Origin: Lactiplantibacillus songbeiensis
GTDB lineage: Bacteria; Bacillota; Bacilli; Lactobacillales; Lactobacillaceae
Length of the DNA stretch: 64,000 bases
Reading direction: 5' to 3'
Assembly (NCBI RefSeq): GCF_005405125.1
Contig: NZ_BJDL01000013.1
Span: forward strand, 52,078-116,077
Shown here: in pieces, positions 8,761 through 17,342 of the stretch
Layout: every line of letters begins with the position of its first letter
How positions within the stretch are numbered: the first letter of the stretch is position 1
Program-made: the position numbers and the translations under genes
The notes under the pieces: generated by a model
What the model saw: only the letters and a program-made list of their open reading frames with translations
What the model was told of the DNA's origin: nothing
The model's database searches: none

Positions 8761-9579
8761 TCAAAAAGCCTTGGGTACTTTTTCGTGGAAGAGATCGGTT
8801 AAAAACTGTTGTTTGTGAGTGGCAATAGTGGCCTCATCAGCACGTCCTGCTCGTGTCGCTAGCTCCGCTAATAGTCGATAACTGTTGGCTAACATATAGT
8901 GCGAGTTGTGGGCAGTAATAAAAGTGATGCCTGCTTGGAGCCGGTTAGCAGCAAGTTGGTTGTCAGATAAGAAGTAGGCCGTTAGCGCGGCTAGGTAAAA
9001 AATAATATTTAGATTTTCTTCATAGGAACTTTGGTCAATGTTGGCTAGCGCTTGATTAATCAACTGCTTGGCACGACGTTGATGATGTTGCTTGGCTGCA
9101 AGCGTAGCCAGCGATGCCATTGCAAGACGTGTCAACAGTGTTAAGTGCCGTGATTCAGTCATTGTCATGGCGAAGGTGAGGTTTTGGGTGGCTGCCGTTA
9201 ATTGAGAGTCGACATGGAGTTGGGCGACGCCGAGATAGTAATAATAGGCTTGGGTTTGTTGGGCCGTGGTCACCATGGCTAGTGTTGCGGGATCACCTAG
9301 AAATTGTTTCAGGTCTTGATAACGGTGTTGATTACAGAGTTGTTGCATCTGGGTGTTTAATGGGTCGCTGTTGCTGATGGCAAAGTCGTCTGCAAGACTA
9401 ATCGCCTCCAGTGAAATATCGAGTCGCCGACAAAGTGCGAGGAGTAGCTTGGCATTCGGTGTGTAGTGATCGTTTTCAATAGCTGATAGCATTGATTGCG
9501 CACAGAGGCCCGTAGCGATTGCTTTTTGTGACTGGCCTAGCTGGTGACGAGCGTGTTTGAGGGTAGTCCCGAGTGACAT
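8761..9579 (-). CDS. XRE-family HTH regulator with TPR-like C-terminal domain (RRNPP-like)
   Basis: 272 aa. The N-terminal helix-turn-helix (about residues 5-60) has the usual XRE pattern: LGTTLKHAR, then QSQKAIATGL, SMLSAIENDHYTPN and LLLALCRRL. Residues from about 70 to the end are all-helical with TPR-like periodicity. This layout and length match Rgg/PlcR/ComR-type (RRNPP) regulators, many of which sense short peptides. No obvious small peptide pheromone gene was found next to it. An AAGGAGG ribosome site precedes the ATG. Its probable target is the oxidoreductase gene just downstream. A peptide ligand is inference only. Confidence 0.82.
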   Translation of the reverse strand: MSLGTTLKHARHQLGQSQKAIATGLCAQSMLSAIENDHYTPNAKLLLALCRRLDISLEAISLADDFAISNSDPLNTQMQQLCNQHRYQDLKQFLGDPATLAMVTTAQQTQAYYYYLGVAQLHVDSQLTAATQNLTFAMTMTESRHLTLLTRLAMASLATLAAKQHHQRRAKQLINQALANIDQSSYEENLNIIFYLAALTAYFLSDNQLAANRLQAGITFITAHNSHYMLANSYRLLAELATRAGRADEATIATHKQQFLTDLFHEKVPKAF

Positions 9580-9678
9580 GGTTAGTGGCCTCCTTGAAGT
9601 GTACTTAAGTTCTAATTTACTTGGTTTAGTTGGAAAAGACTAGGGTAAATTGCAAAATAGATTATTTTAAATCGCTAG

Positions 9679-9804
9679 TGTTGACCCACTTGGTGTTCGG
9701 TCAACTGGCGAACAGGCTGGACCTTTTGAAGGCACGCTACGTGCTTCGAAACTGAGCTTGATCTAAGCTCGAGAAAGCCATGTGTTCTCAATGTGTGGTT
9801 AACA
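9679..9804. repeat. Palindrome-rich element with three hairpins inside an outer stem
   Basis: An outer pairing of about ten base pairs (9679-9689 with 9795-9804, one bulge, one G-U) encloses three hairpins: 9694-9699/9709-9714, 9728-9736/9740-9747 (one bulge) and GAGCTT 9754-9759/AAGCTC 9765-9770. It is outside any gene. It may be a structured RNA or a miniature inverted-repeat element. Confidence 0.5.
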
Positions 9805-9836
9805 TAATTCTAATTTATCGAAGCTGATTGTCACTT

Positions 9837-9864
9837 TTGAAAACTGACGTTAAAACGGTATAAT
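9837..9864 (+). promoter_or_regulatory. Promoter of the histidine phosphatase-TPR-recD2 unit
   Basis: TTGAAA (9837-9842), a 16-bp spacer, then a consensus TATAAT (9859-9864), about 50 bp before the start codon. Confidence 0.75.
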
Positions 9865-9914
9865 AAGAAGTAAACTTTAAGGGCCGTTAGTGGCCGGAAT
9901 GAGGAAGTAATCTT

Positions 9915-10580
9915 TTGACAAAACTGCTGTTTGTACGCCACGGAAAAACTGAATGGAACTTAGAGGGCCGCTATCAGGGCTCACAGGGGGACTCACCGTT
10001 ATTGCCCGCCAGCTATGATGAAATTCATCAATTAGCAGCGGCGTTACGCGATATCCACTTTAGTCATGTGTATGCCAGTCCGTTGAAGCGGGCCCGCGAT
10101 ACGGCTATGACGTTACGGCAAGGATTACCCCAGGCTGATTTAGCGGTGACGATTTTAAGTCGGTTACGGGAATTTAACTTGGGTAAAATGGAAGGTATGA
10201 AGTTTACCGATGTTGAAGCCCAGTATCCAACTGAGTTTGCCAACTTTCGGAATTATCCGGACCAATATGATCCGACGGCGATTAACGGGGAGAGCTTCCC
10301 ACAATTATTAAAACGGATGCTACCAGCGATTGATCAAATCGTTGCTGCTAATCCGCGGCGTGAGGATAACGTGATTATTGTGAGCCATGGGGCGGCGTTA
10401 AATGCACTAGTGAATACGTTGTTAGGGGCTTCTTTGGCAAGGTTACGTGATCGTGGCGGCCTATCGAATACGAGTACGACAATTTTAGAGACTCGTGATC
10501 GGGGGAAGAGCTACAAGTTATTGTTGTGGAATGATACGTCATACTTATCACGTCGACCAGATCCAACTGATACGATTTAA
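9915..10580 (+). CDS. Histidine phosphatase family protein (phosphoglycerate mutase-like)
   Basis: 221 aa from a TTG start at 9915, preceded by GAGGAAG. The phosphohistidine motif LLFVRHGKTEWN is at residues 4-15 (His9 catalytic). The second Arg lies in YASPLKRARDTA, an acidic residue in REFNLGKMEG, and the second catalytic His in IIVSHGAALNAL. Cofactor-independent glycolytic mutase activity is not implied: this branch includes broad-specificity phosphatases acting on phosphorylated metabolites. It has its own promoter and is followed 12 nt later by a TPR gene, then recD2. Substrate unknown. Confidence 0.9.
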   Translation: MTKLLFVRHGKTEWNLEGRYQGSQGDSPLLPASYDEIHQLAAALRDIHFSHVYASPLKRARDTAMTLRQGLPQADLAVTILSRLREFNLGKMEGMKFTDVEAQYPTEFANFRNYPDQYDPTAINGESFPQLLKRMLPAIDQIVAANPRREDNVIIVSHGAALNALVNTLLGASLARLRDRGGLSNTSTTILETRDRGKSYKLLLWNDTSYLSRRPDPTDTI

Positions 10581-10592
10581 GGAGGTCATTAG

Positions 10593-11267
10593 ATGAGTCA
10601 AAAAACTAGTCAACCGACGAAAGCCCAACAACAAGCGCTGGTTCATCAACTCGTAACGACGATTGATGCGCATCCAGATGATTATCAAGCGTACTATGAT
10701 TTGGTCGTCTTGTTAACAGCCGGTCAAGATTATGAGCAAGCTGAAGCATTAGCCATGAAAGCCTTAGGGCGGTTTGAAACGAATGCACGCGCCTATGATT
10801 TACTAGCGTATGCATTAGGCAATGTGTATTATCAAGCTGAAGCGTATGATCGGGCTATCAGCTACTATCAAAAAATTAAAGATCCCAAGTTGCAGACGGA
10901 TGCCTATCTGATGATGGCCCAAACTTTAATGGCCAAGAAAGATTATCAACATGCTTTAGTGTGGGCCGTGACGGCGCAAGAGCAACGACCTAACGCGGCT
11001 GACGTGAATTTGTTGGTAGCAGACATACTACTTGCGTTAGGCAATAACAAACAGGCATACGACTTTTATCAAAAAGTTATTCAACAAGATCCCCAGCAAG
11101 GTGCGGCTTATTTTAACGCTGGTTTGACAGCCATGGTCATTGGCAAACCGTACGCCGATTTATTTGCTAAGGCCAAACAAGTCGATGCCACTTATTATAA
11201 GCAGCATCAACAACAATTAAGTGATATTGAAGCCATGTTAGCTGATCAAAAAGGTCATCAACAATAA
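10593..11267 (+). CDS. TPR-repeat protein
   Basis: 224 aa with an excellent ribosome site (AAGGAGG). Tandem 34-residue tetratricopeptide repeats span roughly residues 15-190, each with the small/aromatic pattern (for example YQAYYDLVVLLTAGQDYEQAE, and a late unit ending in AAYFNAGL). There is no signal peptide or membrane segment, so it is a cytosolic scaffold. It sits between the phosphatase gene and recD2, 17 bp from the latter. This order recurs in lactobacilli, but no specific function follows from it. Confidence 0.88.
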   Translation: MSQKTSQPTKAQQQALVHQLVTTIDAHPDDYQAYYDLVVLLTAGQDYEQAEALAMKALGRFETNARAYDLLAYALGNVYYQAEAYDRAISYYQKIKDPKLQTDAYLMMAQTLMAKKDYQHALVWAVTAQEQRPNAADVNLLVADILLALGNNKQAYDFYQKVIQQDPQQGAAYFNAGLTAMVIGKPYADLFAKAKQVDATYYKQHQQQLSDIEAMLADQKGHQQ

Positions 11268-11284
11268 GGAAAGGAGGCGTCTTG

Positions 11285-13801
11285 ATGGCGGAACCTAATT
11301 TATTCCCGCCTGATTTTGAAGGTCAGACGGTGACCCATTTTGTCGTCGGCAAAGTTGCGGCCGTTTTTTTTAGTAGTGCCGATAGTTTTTATAAAGTATT
11401 GCTAGTTAAAGTGACTGAGCAAAATATTGATTGGTCCGAAGATGAGATTGTGGTCACTGGGAGCTTTGCCGATATTCAAGAAGAGGCGACATATCGTTTT
11501 ACGGGGAAGCCGGTCCGACATCCTAAGTACGGCACCCAATTTCAAGCCGATAATTACCAAAATGAAACACCAACTTCACGTAGTGGGTTGATTGCGTATC
11601 TGGCGGGGGATGATTTTCCTGGTCTTGGGAAACGTACCGCCGAACGGATCGTCGATACCCTGGGGAATGATGCGATTGATAAAATCTTGGCCGATCCGAA
11701 AGTTTTGCAACCAATCGGCTTACGAGCGAGTGTGCAACAGACTTTACTGGATACGTTGCGGGTGAACAATGGGCTCGAACAAACCATTATCGGTCTAAAC
11801 GCATATGGGTTTGGGAGTCGATTAGCAGCGGCTATTTATGCCAAGTATCAGGGTGACACCTTGACTGTGATCCAAGAAAATCCGTATAAGCTAGTTGAGG
11901 ATATCAAAGGGGTCGGTTTTAAGAAGGCCGATCAAATTGCGGCGCAGTTAAAGATTGATCCGCAAGCCGATAGTCGGTTGCGGGCGGCGTTACTAACGGA
12001 AATCAATGAGACTTGTGCGCAGAATGGAGACACCTATACCACGGCCAAGCCACTACTGAGTGCAACGTTGCAATTATTAGAAACCTCACGGAATACAGCA
12101 GTCGATCCGCAAAAGTTAGCCGATCAATTAGTTGGGCTAGCGAAGGACAATTTAGTGGTCGGCGATGAAAATCGGATTTACTTACGGGTTCTATATGAAG
12201 CTGAATGGGGCATCGCGGAGCACTTAAAGCGGCTACATGATGCTGATAATGACGGTGATCTGTCGGCTAAGGCCGTTGACCGGGCGATTGAACACGTGGC
12301 GAAAGCCAGTAATCTGACTTACGATGCGTCACAGACCCAAGCGTTGAAGTCGGCTATTACGTCGCACCTCTTTTTATTAACTGGGGGTCCAGGGACTGGA
12401 AAGACGACCATTATTCGCGGCTTAGTCGCGTTATTTGCAGAATTACATGATGTGTCCCTAGATATTAATCAATATAAGGATAAAACCTTTCCTATCCTAT
12501 TAGCTGCACCAACGGGTCGTGCGGCGAAACGGATGTCTGAAACGACGGGGCTGCCGGCTAGTACGATTCACCGTTTGTTGGGGTTAACCGGTCGTGAAGA
12601 CGGACCAGAAATGCCAACTAAAGATTTAGAAGGTGGTATTCTAATTATTGATGAAATGTCGATGGTTGATACCAGTTTATTCCGACTACTATTACAGGCG
12701 GTACCAAGCCATATGCAAGTCATTCTGGTTGGTGATAAAGATCAATTACCGTCAGTCGGTGCCGGTCAAGTCTTTCATGATTTGTTAATCAGCCCGATGC
12801 TACCGCAGATTGAATTGACGACGATCTATCGCCAAGACGATGATTCAAGTATTATCCCGTTAGCCCATGCGATTAAAGATGGGCGGTTGCCAGATGATTT
12901 TACCGTTAATCAAAAGGATCGCTCGTTTATTGCCTGTAGCGCTTTTCAGGTCAATCATATTGTGGCTCAAATTGTTGCTAAGGCGCAGAGCCGCGGTTTC
13001 TCAGCGGATGATGTGCAGATCCTTGCCCCAATGTACCGGGGGGCAGCTGGGATTGATCAGTTGAATGAAACTGTCCAAGGTATTTTTAACCCGTTAAAAT
13101 CAGCCCGGCAAAAGCAATTGACTTATAATGGTCAAAACTTTCGGGTTGGCGATAAAGTGCTACATCTCGTTAATTCGCCAGAAGATAATGTCTTTAATGG
13201 AGATATTGGTAAAATCGTGGGGATTGATTTGGCAAAAGATCCGCATAACAAGTCGAAAAAAGATCAAATCACCATTGCCTTTGAGCAAAATGAAGTCACG
13301 TATCAACGAAGTGATTGGAATCGACTGACGCTAGCTTATAGTATGTCGATTCATAAATCTCAGGGGAGCCAGTTTAAAATGGTGATCTTGCCATTGGTCC
13401 CGCAATTTTCCCGGATGTTGCAACGTAACTTATTATATACGGCGGTGACGCGAGCTGAACAAATGTTAATTTTGGTTGGGGATGTCCAGGCTTTTCAACG
13501 TAGCGTCAGCAATGAATCTGTCAATCGGCAGACGACCTTGTCCAAACGGCTTCAGCAAGTCTTTGCTGGTGACGCGGATCAAGTAGTGCCTACTACAGAA
13601 ACGACGACAGAGCCAGCTAGTTCAGGTAGTGCCGCGCCGGAATCAGCAGCGACTGATTCAAGCGATGCAACTGACAATGAAGTCCCAGCTCAACCAGCTG
13701 ATTATCGTCTGACACCGATCTTGGTTCAAAATGGGGCCATTGATCCGATGATTGGCATGGCGGGCGTGACGCCAGCTGATTTCATGATGCAATCATCATA
13801 G
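11285..13801 (+). CDS. recD2: RecD-like 5'-3' DNA helicase RecD2
   Basis: 838 aa from ATG 11285, 5 nt after AAAGGAGGCG. An OB-like N-terminal domain is followed by tandem helix-hairpin-helix motifs (GLGKRTAERI, IKGVGFKKADQIA). The helicase core has Walker A (GGPGTGKTT, about 367-375), Walker B (IIDEMSMVD, about 453-461), GDKDQLPSVGAG and the C-terminal YTAVTRAEQMLILVG motif. The N-terminal extension and absence of a recBC context mark the RecD2 group, used in DNA repair and replication-fork tolerance. The last 85 residues form a Ser/Thr/Ala/Glu-rich tail, probably disordered. The gene closes the unit that starts at 9915. Confidence 0.95.
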   Translation: MAEPNLFPPDFEGQTVTHFVVGKVAAVFFSSADSFYKVLLVKVTEQNIDWSEDEIVVTGSFADIQEEATYRFTGKPVRHPKYGTQFQADNYQNETPTSRSGLIAYLAGDDFPGLGKRTAERIVDTLGNDAIDKILADPKVLQPIGLRASVQQTLLDTLRVNNGLEQTIIGLNAYGFGSRLAAAIYAKYQGDTLTVIQENPYKLVEDIKGVGFKKADQIAAQLKIDPQADSRLRAALLTEINETCAQNGDTYTTAKPLLSATLQLLETSRNTAVDPQKLADQLVGLAKDNLVVGDENRIYLRVLYEAEWGIAEHLKRLHDADNDGDLSAKAVDRAIEHVAKASNLTYDASQTQALKSAITSHLFLLTGGPGTGKTTIIRGLVALFAELHDVSLDINQYKDKTFPILLAAPTGRAAKRMSETTGLPASTIHRLLGLTGREDGPEMPTKDLEGGILIIDEMSMVDTSLFRLLLQAVPSHMQVILVGDKDQLPSVGAGQVFHDLLISPMLPQIELTTIYRQDDDSSIIPLAHAIKDGRLPDDFTVNQKDRSFIACSAFQVNHIVAQIVAKAQSRGFSADDVQILAPMYRGAAGIDQLNETVQGIFNPLKSARQKQLTYNGQNFRVGDKVLHLVNSPEDNVFNGDIGKIVGIDLAKDPHNKSKKDQITIAFEQNEVTYQRSDWNRLTLAYSMSIHKSQGSQFKMVILPLVPQFSRMLQRNLLYTAVTRAEQMLILVGDVQAFQRSVSNESVNRQTTLSKRLQQVFAGDADQVVPTTETTTEPASSGSAAPESAATDSSDATDNEVPAQPADYRLTPILVQNGAIDPMIGMAGVTPADFMMQSS

Positions 13802-13952
13802 TGTATTGAGATTGTTAGTGTCAATTGTTGGACAACCTAGATTATTGTAGTTAGCAAATAAGCTAGCTTGAGCGGATAGCACGAGACGCCACTATCAAGC
13901 TTAGTTATCATTAAATTGTTGTATATTGTTGAATGGTCACTAAAAAATGATG

Positions 13953-13990
13953 AAAAAACCGGTTGAATTTCTGAAATTTAACCGGTTTTT
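13953..13990. terminator. Strong bidirectional-type terminator between recD2 and prs
   Basis: A 17-bp stem with one G-U pair, centred on AACCGGTT arms and a CTG loop, flanked by A-run and T-run. It lies 150 bp after recD2 and about 70 bp before the prs start codon, just upstream of a TATAAT, so it isolates prs. Confidence 0.88.
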
Positions 13991-13993
13991 ATC

Positions 13994-14021
13994 TGCTTTT
14001 AGGCGCGGATACTGCTATAAT
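13994..14021 (+). promoter_or_regulatory. Putative prs promoter
   Basis: A consensus TATAAT at 14016-14021 lies 41 bp before the prs ATG. The best -35 (TGCTTT, 13994-13999, 16-bp spacer) is weak. Confidence 0.45.
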
Positions 14022-14062
14022 TAAACCTATAATTGTCATGAAATTAATTTTTGGAGGTCGTT

Positions 14063-15028
14063 ATGTCAGTAGATGAATCATCTAACAAACTTAAATTGTT
14101 TGCTTTGAATTCTAACATGCCATTAGCCAAGAAGATTTCTGAACGGGTCGGTATCCCGTTGGGGAAGAGTTCGGTGAAACGCTTTAGCGATGGTGAAATT
14201 CAAATTAATATTGAAGAGAGTATTCGGGGTGCGGAAGTTTTTGTGATTCAATCCATTTCTGAACCAGTCAATGATACGATCTTGGAATTATTAATTATGA
14301 TTGATGCGTTACGGCGAGCTAGTGCCAGTGAAATTAACGTGGTCATTCCTTATTATGGGTATTCACGTCAGGATCGTAAAGCTCGTTCACGGGAACCAAT
14401 TACCGCGAAGTTAATTGCGACCCTCTTAGAAAAAGACCGGGCAACCCGGATTTTGACCGTTGATTTGCATGCAGCTCAAATTCAAGGGTTCTTCGATATT
14501 CCGGTTGATCACTTACAAGCGGCACCAATCTTGGCCAGCTACTTTAAGGATCGTGGGATTACCGATAACTTAGTGGTTGTGTCACCAGACCATGCGGGGG
14601 TTTCACGGGCGCGGAAGATGGCGGAATTATTAGGCGCACCGATTGCGATTATCGATAATCGGCATCCTGATGACGATGACATTGTTCCTAGCAGTATTAT
14701 TGGGGACGTTAAAGACCGTATTGCCATTGTGATCGATGATATGATCGATACGGGGACACGGTTCGACGTTTCAGCCTCAGCCTTGAAACAAGCGGGGGCT
14801 GCTAAGATTTATGGGTGTGCCACCCACGCAATCTTCTCACAAGATGCACCAACTAAATTACAAAATTCCGCGTTGGAAAAAGTGATCGTGACTGATACGA
14901 TCTTAATTCCAGCTGCTAAACAATTTGAGAAACTCGAACAACTTTCAGTCGGTCCGTTATTGGGCGATGCGATTAAGCTAGTTCATGAACAACAACCGGT
15001 CGACAGTTTATTTGCACCGGGAATCTAA
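14063..15028 (+). CDS. prs: Ribose-phosphate pyrophosphokinase
   Basis: 321 aa from ATG 14063 (ribosome site GGAGG at 14052-14056; an in-frame TTG overlapping it is not the start). It makes PRPP from ribose-5-phosphate and ATP for nucleotide, His and Trp synthesis. Visible motifs are the ATP-loop region [20 protein letters not shown], the metal/ATP-site His in [13 protein letters not shown], and the PRPP-binding loop [11 protein letters not shown] near residues 214-224. It is monocistronic, between strong terminators. L. plantarum carries more than one prs paralogue, so a number cannot be assigned. Confidence 0.96.
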   Translation: MSVDESSNKLKLFALNSNMPLAKKISERVGIPLGKSSVKRFSDGEIQINIEESIRGAEVFVIQSISEPVNDTILELLIMIDALRRASASEINVVIPYYGYSRQDRKARSREPITAKLIATLLEKDRATRILTVDLHAAQIQGFFDIPVDHLQAAPILASYFKDRGITDNLVVVSPDHAGVSRARKMAELLGAPIAIIDNRHPDDDDIVPSSIIGDVKDRIAIVIDDMIDTGTRFDVSASALKQAGAAKIYGCATHAIFSQDAPTKLQNSALEKVIVTDTILIPAAKQFEKLEQLSVGPLLGDAIKLVHEQQPVDSLFAPGI

Positions 15029-15042
15029 TTGTTACCAAATTA

Positions 15043-15078
15043 GACGCGCTCACGCAACTAGTGAGCGTGTCTTTTGTT
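15043..15078 (+). terminator. Intrinsic terminator after prs
   Basis: An 11-bp stem (15043-15053 with 15061-15071, one G-U) followed by a T-rich tail. Confidence 0.88.
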
Positions 15079-15281
15079 TAAGAAATCTTAATTTTTTGTG
15101 AGTGGTCAAAGACGGTCCTGGTAACGGTTTCGGTCGTCATTAGTCGATCACACCTATCAGCCTGTTAGTTTAAGTGAATATGGCTGCAAGGTTGGTCTGT
15201 CAACGTTTATTGACCGAACAATCTAGTCAATTGTTAACCCAAATAAACAAATCGTTTTACAAAAAAATAAGTGAATCTAGT

Positions 15282-15308
15282 TTGCATTTTTTTAAAGTGT
15301 GCTACAAT
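15282..15308 (+). promoter_or_regulatory. Promoter of the LysM-NlpC/P60 gene (extended -10)
   Basis: TTGCAT (15282-15287), a 15-bp spacer and TACAAT (15303-15308) preceded by TGC, an extended -10. An upstream A/T-rich stretch could act as an UP element. The leader is about 100 nt. Confidence 0.7.
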
Positions 15309-15413
15309 AAAGTTATAATTTGTAAAAGGTGTTAAGCTTTTCTTAAAAATTATAAATTTTTTATTGTCATTCAGGCAATCAATTCGCGTTATTATGCCAA
15401 AGGAGTGGAGTTA

Positions 15414-17021
15414 ATGTCACAAGCACATACAACGGGCAAGGTCCTAGCCGGTACGGTTGGTGCCGTTGGTTTGCTGTTTGCTACAGCTCAAGCTGCCAAT
15501 GCTGCTACGGTAACCGTTAAACAAAACGATACCGTTTGGAGCCTCGCTCAAGAACATGGTGTTTCAGTCAAAAGTATCGAGACGTTAAATAAAGTCAAAG
15601 CGTTAGATGCCAATACCGATTTAATCTTTGTCGGTCAAAAGTTACAAGTTAGTCAGAATTCTAAAAGCAATCAGTCAGAAAAGGGTACATATACCGTTAA
15701 AGCTGGCGATACGCTCTGGGATTTAGCTGATGAATACGGAACGTCTGTCCATACATTGCAAACGCTTAATCATATGAGCGGCGATGTCATTGTGACTGGC
15801 GAACAATTAGTATTACCAAGTGATGCTAAGCCAGCTAAGTCAACAACGGCGAAAGCCGCTACTAGTACCACCAGTAACAAAGTCGTTGCTGAAGATGCAG
15901 CCACTAATACGGTGACTGCTGCCTCATCAACTAGCAGTGCCAAACCAACTCGGACAACGAGTGCAATGGCTCCTAGTCAAGCAACCAGTACTAGTGCCAG
16001 TTCAACGAGCCAAGCTAGCAGCAATGCTAGTGTTAGCTCCCAAGCAAGGACCACTAGTAGCTCAACCACTAGTGTGAGTCAAGTTAGCACCAGTCAGAGC
16101 AGCTCAACGGCCCCAACGACCGCTAAACGTAGTCGGATTGTAGTTGGCGTTCAAAAGGCTGCATCTACGAGTAGCAGTAGTTCAACGACTGCCACCAGTG
16201 CTAGCAGCTCAACTGCAACGAGCACGGCGGCCCAATCATCAACGTCAACGACGAGTGCGGCTGCTCAAAGTACGCCAGCTAGTGCCAGTTCAACAACGAG
16301 CCAGGCAGCCCAATCATCAACCACAAGTGCGGCTGCTAAGTCCAGCAGTACCAGTCAAGCTAGTTCAACTAGTGCGACGACCAGTACGGCAGCTGCGACG
16401 CCGGCGAGTGCCAGCACCACGCAAACCGCTGTTAAGCGGACGACTCGTAAAGCGACTGTAAAACGAGCAGCAACGACGGCCAGCTCAACGACGGCACAAA
16501 GTAGTGCTGCCACGGTGCAATCAAGTGCCAGTCAAAGTAGTACGACAACGCCTAAACAAACGCCAGCTAAGCAAACGACGACGCAGCGTAATACGGCGAC
16601 GACGGCTGCTAAAACACAAAGCAGCAGTGCTAAGAGCGCCGCTAACACGGCTAACTTAAGCTCTGGTTCTGTGACTGGTTTAGCAATGAAGTTAGCTAGT
16701 GCGAATATTCCTTACGTTTATGGTGGGAGTAGCTTGTCTGGGATGGACTGTTCTGGGTTAGTAGCCTACGTTTACCAACATGCAGCCGGGATTTCCTTGC
16801 CGCATAGTACGACTGCACAGGAAGCTTATGTTTCTGTTCATTCAGTTAAGGATGCCCAACCAGGCGATATTTTGTTCTGGGGTTCTCGTGGTGGGACGTA
16901 TCATGATGCGATCTACCTTGGCAACAATCAATATGTGGCAGCACCAACTGAAGGCCAAAACGTGGAAGTTCAAACAATTAGTTCGTACTTCGCACCAAGT
17001 TTTGCCGGGACTGTTAAATAA
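15414..17021 (+). CDS. Secreted peptidoglycan muropeptidase, 2x LysM plus NlpC/P60
   Basis: 535 aa from ATG 15414 (ribosome site AAGGAGTGGAG; an upstream GTG overlaps it). Signal peptide about 1-29 (ANA-A). Two LysM domains (about 32-77 and 88-134) bind the glycan strands. A linker of nearly 290 residues, almost only Ser/Thr/Ala/Gln, carries two basic islands (near 238-249 and 339-351). The C-terminal NlpC/P60 domain (about 425-535) has catalytic Cys446 (DCSGLV) and His497 (TYHDAIYLG); such domains cut gamma-D-Glu-mDAP stem-peptide bonds. A homologue in L. plantarum is reported to be O-glycosylated, fitting the Ser/Thr-rich linker; that is recalled family knowledge. Confidence 0.93.
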   Translation: MSQAHTTGKVLAGTVGAVGLLFATAQAANAATVTVKQNDTVWSLAQEHGVSVKSIETLNKVKALDANTDLIFVGQKLQVSQNSKSNQSEKGTYTVKAGDTLWDLADEYGTSVHTLQTLNHMSGDVIVTGEQLVLPSDAKPAKSTTAKAATSTTSNKVVAEDAATNTVTAASSTSSAKPTRTTSAMAPSQATSTSASSTSQASSNASVSSQARTTSSSTTSVSQVSTSQSSSTAPTTAKRSRIVVGVQKAASTSSSSSTTATSASSSTATSTAAQSSTSTTSAAAQSTPASASSTTSQAAQSSTTSAAAKSSSTSQASSTSATTSTAAATPASASTTQTAVKRTTRKATVKRAATTASSTTAQSSAATVQSSASQSSTTTPKQTPAKQTTTQRNTATTAAKTQSSSAKSAANTANLSSGSVTGLAMKLASANIPYVYGGSSLSGMDCSGLVAYVYQHAAGISLPHSTTAQEAYVSVHSVKDAQPGDILFWGSRGGTYHDAIYLGNNQYVAAPTEGQNVEVQTISSYFAPSFAGTVK

Positions 17022-17045
17022 ATTAGTGATTGAAATTGTTAAAAT

Positions 17046-17077
17046 GGGCAGCCAGCAGATGCTGGTTGTCCCTTTTT
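17046..17077 (+). terminator. Intrinsic terminator after the muropeptidase gene
   Basis: An 11-bp stem with one bulge (GGGCAGCCAGC with GCTGGTTGTCCC) and five T. Confidence 0.85.
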
Positions 17078-17254
17078 GTGTAAACGTCGTAGAATTGCAC
17101 AGTGATGGAGGTAAAGCCGGTTTAAACGGCTAATCTAAGGGTTTAAAGCCAACATACTGTGTCAAGGCCATGTCAGTACGATGATTGTGACAAATTAGAG
17201 ACAATCGGTTTTGAAATTCTGAAGTGGTCTTCGGTTCAGAATACTGAAATTTAG

Positions 17255-17285
17255 CGTTCACAAAGTGACGTGAACGTGTTATATT
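17255..17285 (+). promoter_or_regulatory. Promoter with inverted repeat over the -35
   Basis: TTCACA (17257-17262), a 17-bp spacer and TATATT (17280-17285). A perfect 7-bp inverted repeat, CGTTCAC (17255-17261) and GTGAACG (17270-17276), covers the -35 and spacer, a typical operator position. Confidence 0.6.
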
Positions 17286-17342
17286 AATCTTACAATTTGG
17301 TCGACGGGGCCAAGAATTAGATTGTTCTAAGGGAGTGTTAAA

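Larger units (their letters stand above)
9580..9914. other. Divergent intergenic region with a cloverleaf-like fold
   Basis: 335 bp between the divergent regulator and histidine phosphatase genes. It holds the regulator ribosome site, a palindrome-rich element at 9679-9804 and the phosphatase promoter at 9837-9864. No coding frame was seen. Confidence 0.7.
15029..15413. other. Intergenic region upstream of the muropeptidase gene
   Basis: 385 bp holding the prs terminator, a small inverted repeat (GTCAA/TTGAC near 15210-15225), the promoter at 15282-15308 and an A/T-rich leader of about 100 nt with short self-complementary stretches. No ORF. Confidence 0.7.
17022..17342. other. Intergenic region between the muropeptidase and a small unknown gene
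   Basis: 321 bp containing the muropeptidase terminator, an inverted repeat TTCTGAA/TTCAGAA near 17216-17240, and the promoter/operator-like site at 17255-17285. No gene was seen. Confidence 0.7.

Noticed and set aside
9679..9804. tRNA gene
   Set aside because: The four-arm pairing is tRNA-sized, but there is no GTTCGA T-loop block, no proper acceptor stem with discriminator, and no anticodon arm.
15846..16665. A separate gene in another frame of the muropeptidase linker (16144-16461 region)
   Set aside because: The extra frame is an artefact of repetitive codon use in the Ser/Thr/Ala-rich linker, and it is Arg/Val/Gln-rich with no ribosome site.
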